Of a DNA stretch of 64,000 nt, positions 8,198 to 17,588 are shown one piece after another. Source of the DNA: Pontibacter sp. E15-1 (GTDB lineage: Bacteria > Bacteroidota > Bacteroidia > Cytophagales > Hymenobacteraceae); assembly GCF_022601975.1 (NCBI RefSeq), contig NZ_JAKVIR010000011.1:101959-165958 (forward strand), written 5' to 3'. Positions within the stretch are counted from its first letter, which is position 1; each line of letters starts with the position of its first letter. The notes under the pieces are model-generated. The model was not told where the DNA came from and did not search any database. It saw nothing but the letters and a program-made list of their open reading frames with translations. The position numbers and the translations under genes are program-made.

Positions 8198-9511
8198 ATG
8201 CAGGACTATTTTGAACTGAAGAAAAACAACACCACGTTGCAAACCGAGGTCGTTGCTGGGGTATCTTCATTTCTCGCTACGGCATACATCATCGTTGTCA
8301 ACCCGAGTATCCTCAGCCAGGCGGGCCTGCCCTTTTCCGGCGTCCTGACCGCAACGATCATCGTCAGTTTTTTTAGCAGCCTGATGATGGGGCTATATGC
8401 CAAAAACCCCATCCTGGTGGCTCCCGGGATGGGCTTAAACGCCTTTTTTACCTATTCTGCCGTGCTGGGCCTTGGCGTTCCGTGGCCAGTGGCGCTGGGC
8501 GCCGTGTTTTGGTCGGGGGTAGTTTTTCTGCTGCTGTCTGCCTTCAACATCCGGACATTCATCCTGCTGGCCATACCCCGCACGCTGCGTTACGCCATCG
8601 CAGCGGGTATCGGCTTGTTCATCACCCTGATCGGTTTTGCCAACGCCAGGTTTATTGTGTCTAACCCGGCCACTATTGTGGGGCTGGGCGAACTCACCCC
8701 GGCGGTGCTCACTTTCCTGGCTGGCCTTCTGGTCACGGCAGTGCTGCTCACGCGCAGGGTAAAGGGCGCGATCCTGTTTGGTATACTGTTTACCACGTTG
8801 GCGGCATACCCGCTGGGGCGATGGTGGGGATTGGACGGCACCGCCGCCAGCACGCTGGTAAACTGGCAGGGCCTGTTTTCGTCCCCGGACTTTAGCCTGC
8901 TTTTGCGCCTTGATTTTGTGAACTCCCTGCAGTGGGCGATTGTGCCAGTAATCTTCGCGTTTGTGTTTACCGACATGTTCGACAGTATCTCCACTTTTGT
9001 GGGCCTGGCCGAGGCCGCCAACCTGCTGGACGAGCACGGCGAGCCCCGCTACGTGAAACGCTCCCTGCTGACGGACGCCGTGGCGACCACCCTGGCCGGA
9101 CTGGCGGGCTCCAGCCCCGGCACGGCCTACATCGAGTCGGCGGTAGGGATTGAGGCGGGTGGCCGCACCGGGCTGACGGCGGTGGTAGGCGCCCTGCTGT
9201 TTCTGCCCTTCCTGTTTCTAGCTCCCCTCCTCTCTATGATCCCGGCCATTGCCACCGCCCCCGCCCTGGTGCTAGTGGGCGTTTTCATGGTGCGACCCGT
9301 CACTAAAATCAACTGGCTTCAGCTCGACGACGCTATACCGGCTTTTCTGGCCATGGTCCTGATCCCGTTTGCGTATTCCATCACGCAGGGCATTATCTGG
9401 GGATTTCTGAGCTGGACGCTGCTAAAGGTTTTGAGTGGAAAGCGCAAAGAGGTGAGCCTGGCGCTGCTCGTGATCGATGCCTTCTGTATCCTCGCGCTCC
9501 TGCTGGCTTGA
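8198..9511 (+). CDS. NCS2 family purine permease (guanine/hypoxanthine type)
   Basis: A 437-residue inner-membrane purine:proton symporter of the AzgA-like NCS2 branch. The start at 8198 (MQDYFELKKNNTT) matches this family; the frame extends further upstream to 8063 without family features. Diagnostic stretches are VAGVSSFLATAYIIVVNPSI, APGMGLNAFFTY and FVFTDMFDSISTFVGLAEAA in the middle, then GSSPGTAYIESAVGIEAGGRTGLTAVV near residue 300. About a dozen membrane segments are visible. A TATTTTCG box about 60 bases upstream may be its -7 element. There are no neighbouring purine genes. Assignment to the family is firm; substrate choice between guanine, hypoxanthine and adenine is inferred. Confidence 0.92.
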   Translation: MQDYFELKKNNTTLQTEVVAGVSSFLATAYIIVVNPSILSQAGLPFSGVLTATIIVSFFSSLMMGLYAKNPILVAPGMGLNAFFTYSAVLGLGVPWPVALGAVFWSGVVFLLLSAFNIRTFILLAIPRTLRYAIAAGIGLFITLIGFANARFIVSNPATIVGLGELTPAVLTFLAGLLVTAVLLTRRVKGAILFGILFTTLAAYPLGRWWGLDGTAASTLVNWQGLFSSPDFSLLLRLDFVNSLQWAIVPVIFAFVFTDMFDSISTFVGLAEAANLLDEHGEPRYVKRSLLTDAVATTLAGLAGSSPGTAYIESAVGIEAGGRTGLTAVVGALLFLPFLFLAPLLSMIPAIATAPALVLVGVFMVRPVTKINWLQLDDAIPAFLAMVLIPFAYSITQGIIWGFLSWTLLKVLSGKRKEVSLALLVIDAFCILALLLA

Positions 9512-9635
9512 TCTCCCGCGCCGCGTGCTGAAATTCTGGCTTTTGGCCACCGCGATTTACTTGCAGATTAGCCTGCTGCACCCGTACTTTATGGGGTTCG
9601 GGCAATAAAAAGTAACGAATTGAAGTTTAAGTTAG

Positions 9636-9643
9636 TAGTTTTG
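9636..9643 (+). promoter_or_regulatory. Candidate -7 element (TAnnTTTG)
   Basis: TAGTTTTG matches the Bacteroidota -7 consensus TAnnTTTG and lies about 100 bases upstream of the coiled-coil membrane protein gene at 9744. No TTTG sits at the ideal 19-base distance, so this is a weak candidate. Confidence 0.3.
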
Positions 9644-9743
9644 CGACAACCCGTAACAGTTTACACTATGCAGAGCGCCTACAGAGCGTGTCATTAATTA
9701 TTTACAACCCAGGCTACTGCGCCCGGAATTTACCCTCATACAT

Positions 9744-10424
9744 ATGAAGTCATTCTTTTTACTATCAATCTTTGCGTTATCCTTCACGCTGGCTAACGCA
9801 CAGGGAACGGCAAAAGAAGGATCTCCTGCCACCAACACGCTTTCCAGGCAATTCAACAACCTGAAGGGCAACGCCAACTCCTATCAGGAAAATAACAAGA
9901 CCTACAAGGTGGTCGCCGTCACGTCGCTGGACGCCTTTTGGAAGAGTGTCCAGGACACGATCAAGGCCAGGGAAGTTGCCCTGATCAAGGCGGGCAAGTC
10001 AACGGAGGAGGCGCTGACGCAAGCCAAGGACAGCATTCAGAAGCAGAACAACCAATTGCAGGAAATAAAGCAGCAATACGCTGTGAAAGAGCAGGAAGTG
10101 CAGCAAAGCGCCCACAACGTTGCCAACCTCTCGGTGCTGGGCCTCGACATGGAGAAACAGCATTATGTGTTCCTTAGCTTTGGCGTCATCATCACGCTAC
10201 TCCTGGTGCTGGGCATTATCATGATGCAGTTCAGAAGCAGCAAACAGACGGCAGTGGTAAAGCAGCGGGCTTTTGATGAAATCGACCAGGAATACAGCGA
10301 GTTCAAGAAGAACGCCCGCGAAAAAGAACTGAAAGTGAAACGGGAGTTGCAAACGGAGATGAACCGCATCGAGGAGTTGAACCAGCAGATTATCGCGCTC
10401 AAGAAGCAGACACACAACTCATAG
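9744..10424 (+). CDS. Signal-peptide, coiled-coil, single-pass membrane protein of unknown function
   Basis: A 226-residue exported protein. A Sec signal peptide (residues 1-19, ending ALSFTLANAQ) is followed by a charged helical region (about 40-130) with coiled-coil character, one membrane helix near 140-160 (VFLSFGVIITLLLVLGIIMM) and a second charged coiled-coil tail. Homologues in Cytophagales are often mislabelled as tRNA (guanine-N1)-methyltransferase, but nothing here resembles TrmD. The layout suggests a structural or assembly protein of the inner membrane. It converges on glgX across a 62-base palindrome. Real gene, function unknown. Confidence 0.8.
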   Translation: MKSFFLLSIFALSFTLANAQGTAKEGSPATNTLSRQFNNLKGNANSYQENNKTYKVVAVTSLDAFWKSVQDTIKAREVALIKAGKSTEEALTQAKDSIQKQNNQLQEIKQQYAVKEQEVQQSAHNVANLSVLGLDMEKQHYVFLSFGVIITLLLVLGIIMMQFRSSKQTAVVKQRAFDEIDQEYSEFKKNAREKELKVKRELQTEMNRIEELNQQIIALKKQTHNS

Positions 10425-10446
10425 GCCTGCTGCCGCAAGCCATACT

Positions 10447-10508
10447 AATTCCCTGAAAACACAAAGAGCCCGACGCTAGCGTCGGGCTCTTTGTGTTTTC
10501 AGGGAATT
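10447..10508. terminator. Perfect 62-bp palindrome, bidirectional terminator
   Basis: Positions 10447-10477 and 10478-10508 are exact reverse complements (31 + 31 bases with no spacer), centred on GCTAGC. The outer part provides A-tracts and T-tracts on both strands, and the inner GAGCCCGACGCTAGC core is GC-rich. It sits between the convergent coiled-coil protein and glgX genes and would work as a factor-independent terminator in both directions. Confidence 0.85.
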
Positions 10509-10515
10509 GGGTCTT

Positions 10516-12648
10516 CTATTTTTCTACAGGGCTCTGCAGCAGCACCATAGAGCGGGCTTCCACTTTAATGGCTTTGAGCGCATCAAAGGTTTGTGCCTTA
10601 TTCGGCAGTTTACTCATGGTCGTGTCCAGCACTTTGGTCCACTTTTTCCCATACTTTTTAGGTGGCAGCTTGTAGGAGATCGGCTCGTGGTGCGCATTAA
10701 AGATCAGGTAGAAACTATCGTCCTGGATTTTTTCCCCTAAAGGCCCCACGGAACGCAGGCCATGGCCATTCATGTAAACAGCCAGAGACTTCGCGAAATC
10801 ATGCCCCCAGTTCTCATCTGTCATCTCTTTCCCTTGTGGCGAGAACCAGTGAATGTCCTCCACGCTTCCACCCTTGATGGAGCGCCCCTGGAACCAGCGA
10901 CGGCGACAGAAGACGGGGTGGTTTTTGCGCAGGTCAATAACCGTTCTGGTAAACTCCAGCAAGTCCTGATCCGCATTTTCCCAATTGATCCAGGAAATCT
11001 CATTGTCCTGGCAGTAAGCGTTGTTGTTACCGAACTGCGTACGGCTTACCTCATCGCCGGCCACCAGCATCGGCACGCCCTGCGACAGGAACAGCGTTGC
11101 CAGGAAGTTTCGCTTCTGTTGCTCCCTCAGTTCCAGGATGGTCGGGTCGTCTGTTGGGCCCTCTACCCCGTGGTTCCAGGAGCGGTTGTGGCTTTCCCCG
11201 TCGTTGTTGTCCTCGCCATTGTCGATGTTATACTTCTCGTTATAGGACACCAGGTCGTTGAGGGTGAAGCCATCATGCGCTGTCACAAAGTTGATGCTTG
11301 CCGTAGGGCGACGGTAATCGTCCTGGTATAGGTCCGAGCTGCCGGTGAAGCGCTCGGCGAACTCGCCCAGCATACTGTCGGCCCCGCGCCAGTAGTCGCG
11401 TATACAATCGCGGTACTTGCCGTTCCACTCTGCCCATCCCGGAGGGAACTTGCCCACCTGATAGCCTCCCTCGCCAATGTCCCATGGCTCGGCGATCAGC
11501 TTCACTTGTGAGATGATCGGGTCCTGGTGAATTATGTCGAAGAATGAGCCAAGTCGGTCAACGGCGTGCAGCTCGCGCGCCAGGGCCGAGGCCAGGTCAA
11601 ACCGAAACCCGTCTACGTGCATCTCCAGTATCCAGTAGCGCAGGCTGTCCATGATCAGGCGCAGCACGTTGGGCTGCATGGCGTTCAGGGTGTTGCCCGT
11701 GCCGGTGTAATCCATGTAATACCGCTTGTCATCGTCTGTCAGGCGATAGTACGCGGCATTGTCGATGCCCCGGAACGACAGCGTTGGGCCCATGTGATTT
11801 CCCTCCGCCGTATGGTTGTACACCACATCCAGGATCACCTCGATGCCGGCGCGGTGCATCTCTTTCACCATGTTCTTGAACTCTATCACCTGCTCCCCGA
11901 AAATCCCGCTGCTGGAGTAGCGCACGTCCGGCGCAAAGAAACCAATGGTGTTGTAACCCCAGAAATTCAACAGGCCTTTTTCTTCCAGGTAGCGGTCTGT
12001 CACGAAGTGATGCACCGGCATCAGCTCGATGGCCGTGATGCCCAGCTCCTGCAGGTATTTTATGGTAACGGGGTGCGCCAGGGCGGCATAGGATCCCCTG
12101 ATCTCCTCGGGGATATCGGGGTTCATTTGTGTAAACCCTTTGACGTGCGTTTCATAAATGATCGACTTGTAATACGGCACCTTCGGGGGCTTGTCCTCTT
12201 CCCAGTCAAATTTCGGGTCCACTACAACCGACTTAGGCACGTAGGGCGCACTGTCGAGGGTGCTGAAGCTCAGGTCGGCATCAGGGCTTTTTACATCGTA
12301 GCCAAACAAGGAATCGTGCCAGTTGATCGTGCCGGCGATCGCCTTGGCATAAGGGTCGATAAGGAGCTTGTTGGGGTTGAAGCGATGTCCATTCTGCGGT
12401 TCGTAGGGGCCGTGCACGCGATAGCCATACAGCTGCCCGGCATGCACGTCGGGCAGGTATACGTGCCATACATAGTGGGTGCGCTCGGTGATCTCGATCC
12501 GGACATGCTCGGTTGTGTCGTCTTTGGAGTTGAAGAGGCAGAGCTCAACGCTTGTGGCATTGTCAGCAAAAAGGGCAAAATTCACGCCTTTTCCGTCGTA
12601 GCTCGCCCCTAAAGGAAAAGGGCTACCAGGGTATACAGTTATGTTCAT
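10516..12648 (-). CDS. glgX: Glycogen debranching enzyme GlgX (isoamylase type)
   Basis: A 710-residue GH13 isoamylase-type enzyme that hydrolyses alpha-1,6 branches of glycogen after phosphorylase trimming. The N-terminal CBM48/isoamylase domain (PGSPFPLGASYDGKGVNFALFA) leads into the GH13 barrel. Visible catalytic regions are DVVYNHTAEG, VDGFRFDLAS (nucleophile Asp), LIAEPWD (acid Glu) and FVTAHDGFT (transition-state Asp). The C-terminus VEARSMVLL is normal for the family. Length and start (ATG at 12648) fit. A type I pullulanase gene lies 8 kb away, so the organism carries both debranching types. Confidence 0.95.
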   Translation of the reverse strand: MNITVYPGSPFPLGASYDGKGVNFALFADNATSVELCLFNSKDDTTEHVRIEITERTHYVWHVYLPDVHAGQLYGYRVHGPYEPQNGHRFNPNKLLIDPYAKAIAGTINWHDSLFGYDVKSPDADLSFSTLDSAPYVPKSVVVDPKFDWEEDKPPKVPYYKSIIYETHVKGFTQMNPDIPEEIRGSYAALAHPVTIKYLQELGITAIELMPVHHFVTDRYLEEKGLLNFWGYNTIGFFAPDVRYSSSGIFGEQVIEFKNMVKEMHRAGIEVILDVVYNHTAEGNHMGPTLSFRGIDNAAYYRLTDDDKRYYMDYTGTGNTLNAMQPNVLRLIMDSLRYWILEMHVDGFRFDLASALARELHAVDRLGSFFDIIHQDPIISQVKLIAEPWDIGEGGYQVGKFPPGWAEWNGKYRDCIRDYWRGADSMLGEFAERFTGSSDLYQDDYRRPTASINFVTAHDGFTLNDLVSYNEKYNIDNGEDNNDGESHNRSWNHGVEGPTDDPTILELREQQKRNFLATLFLSQGVPMLVAGDEVSRTQFGNNNAYCQDNEISWINWENADQDLLEFTRTVIDLRKNHPVFCRRRWFQGRSIKGGSVEDIHWFSPQGKEMTDENWGHDFAKSLAVYMNGHGLRSVGPLGEKIQDDSFYLIFNAHHEPISYKLPPKKYGKKWTKVLDTTMSKLPNKAQTFDALKAIKVEARSMVLLQSPVEK

Positions 12649-13049
12649 GAATGGGGATATTGGTTGTCAATCTGTCCGCTTTAAAGCGATTACAGTGGTT
12701 TTGGTTGTGATATGATTTGTTCTGGCCGCTGCCCAAGATGTGTAGTTGCCTATACCCGACAGCGACTCCTATTATACTTCATACATCCCAAATAGTTGGT
12801 TTACCGTGCATACAATGCTCCCGAGAGCGCATGATTCCGGCAAACTAGCTGGGTGTTAGGGCCATATTTTAGCGTAATAGCCCGTTCGCTGTCTTCTTCC
12901 CAGAGAATGATTCTGAGCACAAGCAAGTTGCATCTTGAACCGTTACAAGTTTGCCCAGTCTCGGTTGCCCCGGCAGGAACGCGCTGCAACACTGGCCCCC
13001 TCCGCAGAGTAAACAGAAGTCTTGACTGTAATGCCATACCCCTTTCCCT
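12649..13049. other. Divergent intergenic region between glgX and the MscS gene
   Basis: About 400 bases with no gene I can support. Promoters of the two divergent genes should lie here, but no full Bacteroidota consensus was found. Confidence 0.45.
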
Positions 13050-14399
13050 ATGCCTTTTTTTAGCAAAAGCACCCGAAGCGGCAACGCTCCGAAAACAACC
13101 CCAGACCGCTGGCGACGGCGTGCAAGCGGCGTGTCTCCCCAGCGGAAGTTCCGCGCCCGCAATACCCGGCGCCGTGCCACAGACCCCCGCAAAGTGAAGG
13201 GCGCGGCAGAGAACAGGCTGAAGAACTTCCGGCAGGCCTCTATCCTGGCTGTCGCGCTTACGGGGCTCATGCTCATGCTGGCCTCCCCGGACGAGGCCGG
13301 GCTGGCAGCCCAGGACATGGCCCAGCCAGACGCCACAGCCGACTCGTTGCTGGTGGCCGAAGAAGCGCTGTATATAACCGAGCCAGACACCATAGAAAAA
13401 AGCACGTCGATAGGTATGGCCAGCAAAGAGTCGGCCGACGAGGCGCTTGGCGCGCTGAGCAAGCTTTGGGAGAGCTTTTACTTCAACCTACCCAAGTTGC
13501 TCATCGCAATCGGCATCCTGGTGCTGGCTTGGCTCCTGACGCGGTTGCTGCGCATGGTCCTCCAGAAGACCCTGGGCCGCTGGCAAAGCTCCAATGCCAT
13601 CACCACCCTCGTGCTCATTTCGGTATGGCTTCTGGCCATCGGCCTGGCGGTGAGCGTGGTGGCCGGCGACATCCGGGCGCTAGTCGGTTCCTTTGGCCTG
13701 ATTGGCCTTGCCCTCTCCTGGTCGCTGCAAACGCCGATCGAGAGTTTCACCGGGTGGCTCCTCAACTCTTTCCAGGGCTACTACAAGGTGGGGGACCGCA
13801 TCCGGGTAGGCGAGGTTTTCGGGGATGTATACCGCATCGATTTCCTGACCACCACCGTCTGGGAGATCGGGGCCCCGTACCAGCCCGGCTTTGTGCAGGC
13901 AGAGCAGCCCACGGGCCGCATGGTCACGTTCCCAAACAACGAGATCCTGACCGGCACCGTCATCAACCTGACCGGTGATTTTGCCTTTGTATGGGACGAG
14001 CTGAGCGTGGCCATTGCCAACGAATCGGACATGAAGCTGGCCATGGCGGTGCTGGAGCAGGTGGCGACGGGGCTCCTGGGCAATTACATGATGGAGCCCG
14101 CCCGCCAGTATGCGCAGTTGCTGCGGCGTGCAGGCTTGCAGGACGAGGTGGCCGAGCGCCCACAGGTGTTCGTGTCGTTGGAGGACTCCTGGACGAATGT
14201 CACGATCCGGTACCTTGTAGGCGCGCGCGAACGCAGAAAATGGAAAAGCGAGCTGACGTATAAGATAACCCAGGAGCTGTCAAAGGACGAGTATTTTGAG
14301 AAAATCATACCGGTATACCCCCGCCAGCAGGTGCAGTTCATCAGTCCGCAGGGCGTGCCTGTCGGCTCTTCCTACTTCAAAGGGCCAGGCGAAGCCTAA
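13050..14399 (+). CDS. Mechanosensitive ion channel, MscS family
   Basis: A 449-residue membrane protein of the MscS superfamily, which opens under membrane tension to release solutes during hypo-osmotic shock. The N-terminus is unusually Arg/Lys-rich (about residues 17-60) before a hydrophobic stretch at 61-79. Further membrane helices follow near 143-165 and 180-205, then the pore-lining helix (GLIGLALSWSLQTPIESFTGWLL) and the MscS beta-domain (YYKVGDRIRVGEVFGDVYRID, VTFPNNEILTGTVINLTGD). The C-terminal region is the alpha/beta cage. The basic N-terminal extension could be cytoplasmic, or the true start could be further in. Family membership is clear. Confidence 0.88.
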   Translation: MPFFSKSTRSGNAPKTTPDRWRRRASGVSPQRKFRARNTRRRATDPRKVKGAAENRLKNFRQASILAVALTGLMLMLASPDEAGLAAQDMAQPDATADSLLVAEEALYITEPDTIEKSTSIGMASKESADEALGALSKLWESFYFNLPKLLIAIGILVLAWLLTRLLRMVLQKTLGRWQSSNAITTLVLISVWLLAIGLAVSVVAGDIRALVGSFGLIGLALSWSLQTPIESFTGWLLNSFQGYYKVGDRIRVGEVFGDVYRIDFLTTTVWEIGAPYQPGFVQAEQPTGRMVTFPNNEILTGTVINLTGDFAFVWDELSVAIANESDMKLAMAVLEQVATGLLGNYMMEPARQYAQLLRRAGLQDEVAERPQVFVSLEDSWTNVTIRYLVGARERRKWKSELTYKITQELSKDEYFEKIIPVYPRQQVQFISPQGVPVGSSYFKGPGEA

Positions 14400-14411
14400 A
14401 GCCGCACTTTT

Positions 14412-15176
14412 TCAGGAGGGGATGGTATCGAGTTCTTTGATCTGCGCTTTATACGATGCGGGGAGTATGGCCGCTTTCAGGAGCCACGCCATCCGTAGCT
14501 TTCTGCTGAATTTATACAGCGCGAGCACGGGCGTGAGCAGCGAAACAGACCCTAGCCGCAGCATTTTGTTAACAGTGGCAGGCACCACCAACACCTGCCC
14601 TTGCAGCAGCAAGGCATACCGCACCAGCCCCAGGTGCTTGCGGTACTGCCGGTACAGGTCTGCGGTATAGGGGCCGTGGAGCAGGTTCTGCCGGAGGTGC
14701 TCTTCCCGCATCAGCAGCCAGTCGGGGTAGGTGGCCGGAAGCCCCGAGATGCCCATCCGGCTTCCCATTCTGTTGAAGACAGCAAACACCTCGATTTTTT
14801 CGGCCTCGGTCAGTCTGCGCTCCAGCAGCTCCTGCGACCGGATGGAGTAATCGATTAGCATAAAAAGCACATCGCGGTAGGCCCAGTCCGGAATGGCCAT
14901 ACCCCGGCTCGCCTCCACGCTGGCATGGATGGCCGCCATCTGGTCGATGGCGCGTTGGGCTCCATCCAAATCCGAGAACACGATTCGCCGGGCGTAAGCC
15001 ACCGTCGAGAAAAGCCTGCCCAATGGGTCAGCCGGAAGCCTGCCGGTATAGTAAAGCCAGTCCACTGCCTTGTTTAGGGCGAACTCAGCAGAAGCACCGG
15101 CAAAAATAAAGAGAATAGTGTCGCTCTTGCCCCAAATCTCCCGTACCACTGAGCCCTTGTCTACAAAATAACGCAT
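14412..15176 (-). CDS. Oxygenase MpaB family protein (DUF2236)
   Basis: A 254-residue protein of the DUF2236/MpaB family. The N-terminal part shows VREIWGKSDTILFIFAGASAEFALNKAVDW, and YARRIVFSDLDGAQRAIDQMAAIHASV supplies the conserved His region. The family is related to latex-clearing protein and MpaB oxygenases, which use a heme or metal centre, but the substrate of bacterial members like this is unknown. It converges on the MscS gene, which ends 12 bases away, so their 3' ends nearly touch. There is no signal peptide, so it is probably cytoplasmic or membrane-associated. Confidence 0.8.
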   Translation of the reverse strand: MRYFVDKGSVVREIWGKSDTILFIFAGASAEFALNKAVDWLYYTGRLPADPLGRLFSTVAYARRIVFSDLDGAQRAIDQMAAIHASVEASRGMAIPDWAYRDVLFMLIDYSIRSQELLERRLTEAEKIEVFAVFNRMGSRMGISGLPATYPDWLLMREEHLRQNLLHGPYTADLYRQYRKHLGLVRYALLLQGQVLVVPATVNKMLRLGSVSLLTPVLALYKFSRKLRMAWLLKAAILPASYKAQIKELDTIPS

Positions 15177-15321
15177 GCCTGTTAAACAACCTCCCTGCGT
15201 AAAATGTGCAATGCTTTTGAATAATAATTCTGTTGCCTCCCACGGATTTTGTTTGGGGCATAGGCATCCCGGCAGGTGCGTTTCCTGTAAGTGTAGTTGT
15301 ACCTAACCTTGATATACCCCA

Positions 15322-15588
15322 ATGACACAGCGCGACATAACCGACACCCAAGCCACAACCTGGACCTGTGTGCAGGCGTATGGCGGACTCACAGACGAGA
15401 AAGCCGAAATAGCAGCCTCACTCACAGAAACCGACTCCGGCCACGTGCCGGTTGTTTGCACCCCGAGTGGCGGCGCCCAATCAGTACGTATAGAATTGCC
15501 CAAAAACTGGCTGGAGGACACAACGGATGAGGCGTTGCTGGCGTCCATCGCTGAGGCCCAAACAACAGCATCGCAGGAACAGGAATAG
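15322..15588 (+). CDS. Small conserved-looking hypothetical protein
   Basis: An 88-residue soluble acidic protein, starting MTQRDITDTQATTWTCVQAYGG and containing VPVVCTPSGGAQSVRIELPKNWLEDTTD. I recall similar small proteins in Cytophagales but know of no function. Codon use fits the neighbourhood and it has a clear start 146 bases from the divergent DUF2236 gene. It is followed by the EcsC-family gene on the same strand (77 bases), possibly an operon. Two cysteines are present with no obvious metal motif. Confidence 0.65.
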   Translation: MTQRDITDTQATTWTCVQAYGGLTDEKAEIAASLTETDSGHVPVVCTPSGGAQSVRIELPKNWLEDTTDEALLASIAEAQTTASQEQE

Positions 15589-15664
15589 CCTGAATAAGTG
15601 CGTGGCTAAAGAGCAAAATTCGTCTGGCCTACTACGCCCGTCTATCACATCAAACCCGACCGAA

Positions 15665-16405
15665 ATGCGCATGCAAATGTATGAGGAACGTGCCTTACAG
15701 GAGTTGGCAGAATGGCAGCAGGACATGCAGCGGCCTCCCTCGCTGACCAGCAAGTTAACCAGCCGGGTACAGCAAAAGCTCAACGGGTATATTCCGGAGA
15801 AGGTGCACGCCCTGATCACTTCCACCATCAAGCAGATGATCCGGGGTGTGCTGTTTGGGGCTGAGTACACTACCCGGATACCCGAAAAAAGCTCCACCCT
15901 GTTGATAAAAGAGGCGCTTGTGCAGGAGCGCATCCGGTTTTACAAGCGTGCGGCGGCGGCTGAAGGGGGCATCACGGGGATGGGCGGAATTCTGATGGGC
16001 TTCGCCGATTTCCCCTTGCTGCTGGGGCTCAAGCTTAAACTGCTGTATGAGATTGCCGCCCTGTATGGCTACGATGTCGCGGATTACCGTGAGCGGCTCT
16101 ACCTGCTACATGTATTCCAACTGGCCTTCAGCAGCCAGGAGCAGCGCGCACGGGTATACCGCCGGATGGAGCACTGGAACGAGAGAAAAGCGCACCTGCC
16201 CGACGACATCCACCAGTATGACTGGCGAACCTTTCAGCAGGAATACCGCGACTATATCGACATTCCGAAAATGGCCCAGATGATACCGATCGTGGGTGCA
16301 CCGATTGGGGCGCTCGTCAACTACAAACTTCTACAGAAACTTGGGGATACGGCCATGAACGCATACCGCATGCGCTGGCACGATGAACAGCACCTGATCG
16401 GATAA
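15665..16405 (+). CDS. EcsC family protein
   Basis: A 246-residue EcsC-domain protein, a family named after a Bacillus gene next to an ABC transporter and of unclear function. Features include the amphipathic N-terminus YEERALQELAEWQQDMQRPPS, SKLTSRVQQKLNGYIPEKVHALIT, and the central Gly-rich AAAEGGITGMGGILMGFADFPLLLGLKLKLLYEIA, which probably contacts the membrane. The start at 15665 is preferred; the frame continues upstream to 15527 but overlaps the preceding small gene. No ABC transporter is adjacent. Confidence 0.85.
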   Translation: MRMQMYEERALQELAEWQQDMQRPPSLTSKLTSRVQQKLNGYIPEKVHALITSTIKQMIRGVLFGAEYTTRIPEKSSTLLIKEALVQERIRFYKRAAAAEGGITGMGGILMGFADFPLLLGLKLKLLYEIAALYGYDVADYRERLYLLHVFQLAFSSQEQRARVYRRMEHWNERKAHLPDDIHQYDWRTFQQEYRDYIDIPKMAQMIPIVGAPIGALVNYKLLQKLGDTAMNAYRMRWHDEQHLIG

Positions 16406-16432
16406 AGCCGCCGGCTGGGCCTGTGTTCCGGG

Positions 16433-17290
16433 TCAGTTCGTAAACGGCCCTTCGTCCTGCTGGCTTTCCAGCACCTCCTCCAGCGCGTCGGGCAATGCCG
16501 AGAGCAGGTTATAGCCGGTTGCCTTCTCAATGGCGTCCACGGTGGTGATGTAGCTCGTCCAGTCATCGCGCACAGTCATGACGTTGGGCATGTTGACGGC
16601 GATGACACGCGTGCTTGTGTTGATGCGGGCCAGGTCATCGTTGCCTTCGGGCAGCACAACCAGCACTTTCCATACCCGGCTGGGCACCGTTATATGCCCG
16701 TTGTCTATTTTCTTCGCGGTGCCCTCGCTGCCGGTGCCCCCTACCCCATAGCTGCCCATCACCACATACACTTCCTGGCCCTGCGCCACCAGGGAACGGG
16801 TATAGTCTTCCATGCGGGCCCAGGTTTCGCGGTTCAGATTGGGAGCCTGCGGAATCATGTTGGTCATCAGAAAGGTGGCTGAGTTGTCGTCCAAGGTCTT
16901 GGTGCGGTCGGCGGAGGGCGCGTTGTGGCCCCGGTCGAACCCGCTGCCAGAATAGCTGGTGCTCGTCACGCGGTACCACCCCTCGGGCAGCGAGGCGTCG
17001 CTGCGGAAATTGTCCTGCCGGGAAGCATCGCCAAGCCATGCCGCGCTCACGTGCCAACTCACCCAATTGGGGGTGCCCCGGTCGCGGCTATACGACAGCA
17101 CATACTGGGGCTTCAGGAGCAAGTAGTTATTATAGTTGGCTAAATCGGTGGTCGCGCCGCTGGGATTGCCCAGCAACAGTTGTTCCTCGGCTAAAGACTT
17201 GCGCGGAATAAGTTCGGTTTGCTGGCAACTGTTGCAACCAACCGCAACGACACAGACAAAAAGGAATTGATAGAGAAAACGAAATCGCAT
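16433..17290 (-). CDS. Secreted DNA/RNA non-specific endonuclease (NucA type), lipoprotein
   Basis: A 285-residue extracytoplasmic nuclease of the beta-beta-alpha-metal NucA/EndoG family. The signal peptide ends in a lipobox-like VAVGC (C19), suggesting lipid anchoring. The active-site motif is FDRGHNAPSADR with D120, R121, G122 and H123; the downstream TNMIPQAPNLNR supplies the metal-binding Asn and its surroundings. The length is typical. It would degrade extracellular nucleic acid for nutrients or matrix turnover. It converges with the EcsC gene across about 28 bases. Confidence 0.92.
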   Translation of the reverse strand: MRFRFLYQFLFVCVVAVGCNSCQQTELIPRKSLAEEQLLLGNPSGATTDLANYNNYLLLKPQYVLSYSRDRGTPNWVSWHVSAAWLGDASRQDNFRSDASLPEGWYRVTSTSYSGSGFDRGHNAPSADRTKTLDDNSATFLMTNMIPQAPNLNRETWARMEDYTRSLVAQGQEVYVVMGSYGVGGTGSEGTAKKIDNGHITVPSRVWKVLVVLPEGNDDLARINTSTRVIAVNMPNVMTVRDDWTSYITTVDAIEKATGYNLLSALPDALEEVLESQQDEGPFTN

Positions 17291-17588
17291 AGGACAGATA
17301 AACTAAAAGCCGAAGATATACCCATACTTCTAAACGCAGCCACAAAAGCCTTGTTATGACTTAATAAACGGGTTTAAACACCAACCGCCTTCCGCTCACT
17401 CTTCCTGAGGCGCACCCCTCCCTTTCGCTTCTGCCCCATCACAATTCGAACTAAAAAACTGCCTGCTCGATATGTATAATTTCCTGACGGATAACGCTTT
17501 TACCATTTGACAATCATACATGGCAGTTTTAGTGCTGCGGGTGGATATAAAAAATCCGTGGCGCACGCCTGCTCATCAGTCGATTGAT
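17291..17588. other. Intergenic region upstream of the nuclease gene
   Basis: About 300 bases with no gene seen. It should contain the nuclease promoter on the minus strand. It is followed directly by the first inverted-repeat element. Confidence 0.4.

Noticed and set aside
9744..10424. tRNA (guanine-N1)-methyltransferase label for the coiled-coil membrane protein
   Set aside because: It has a signal peptide, membrane helix and coiled coils and none of the TrmD fold motifs; the label circulates as a misannotation.
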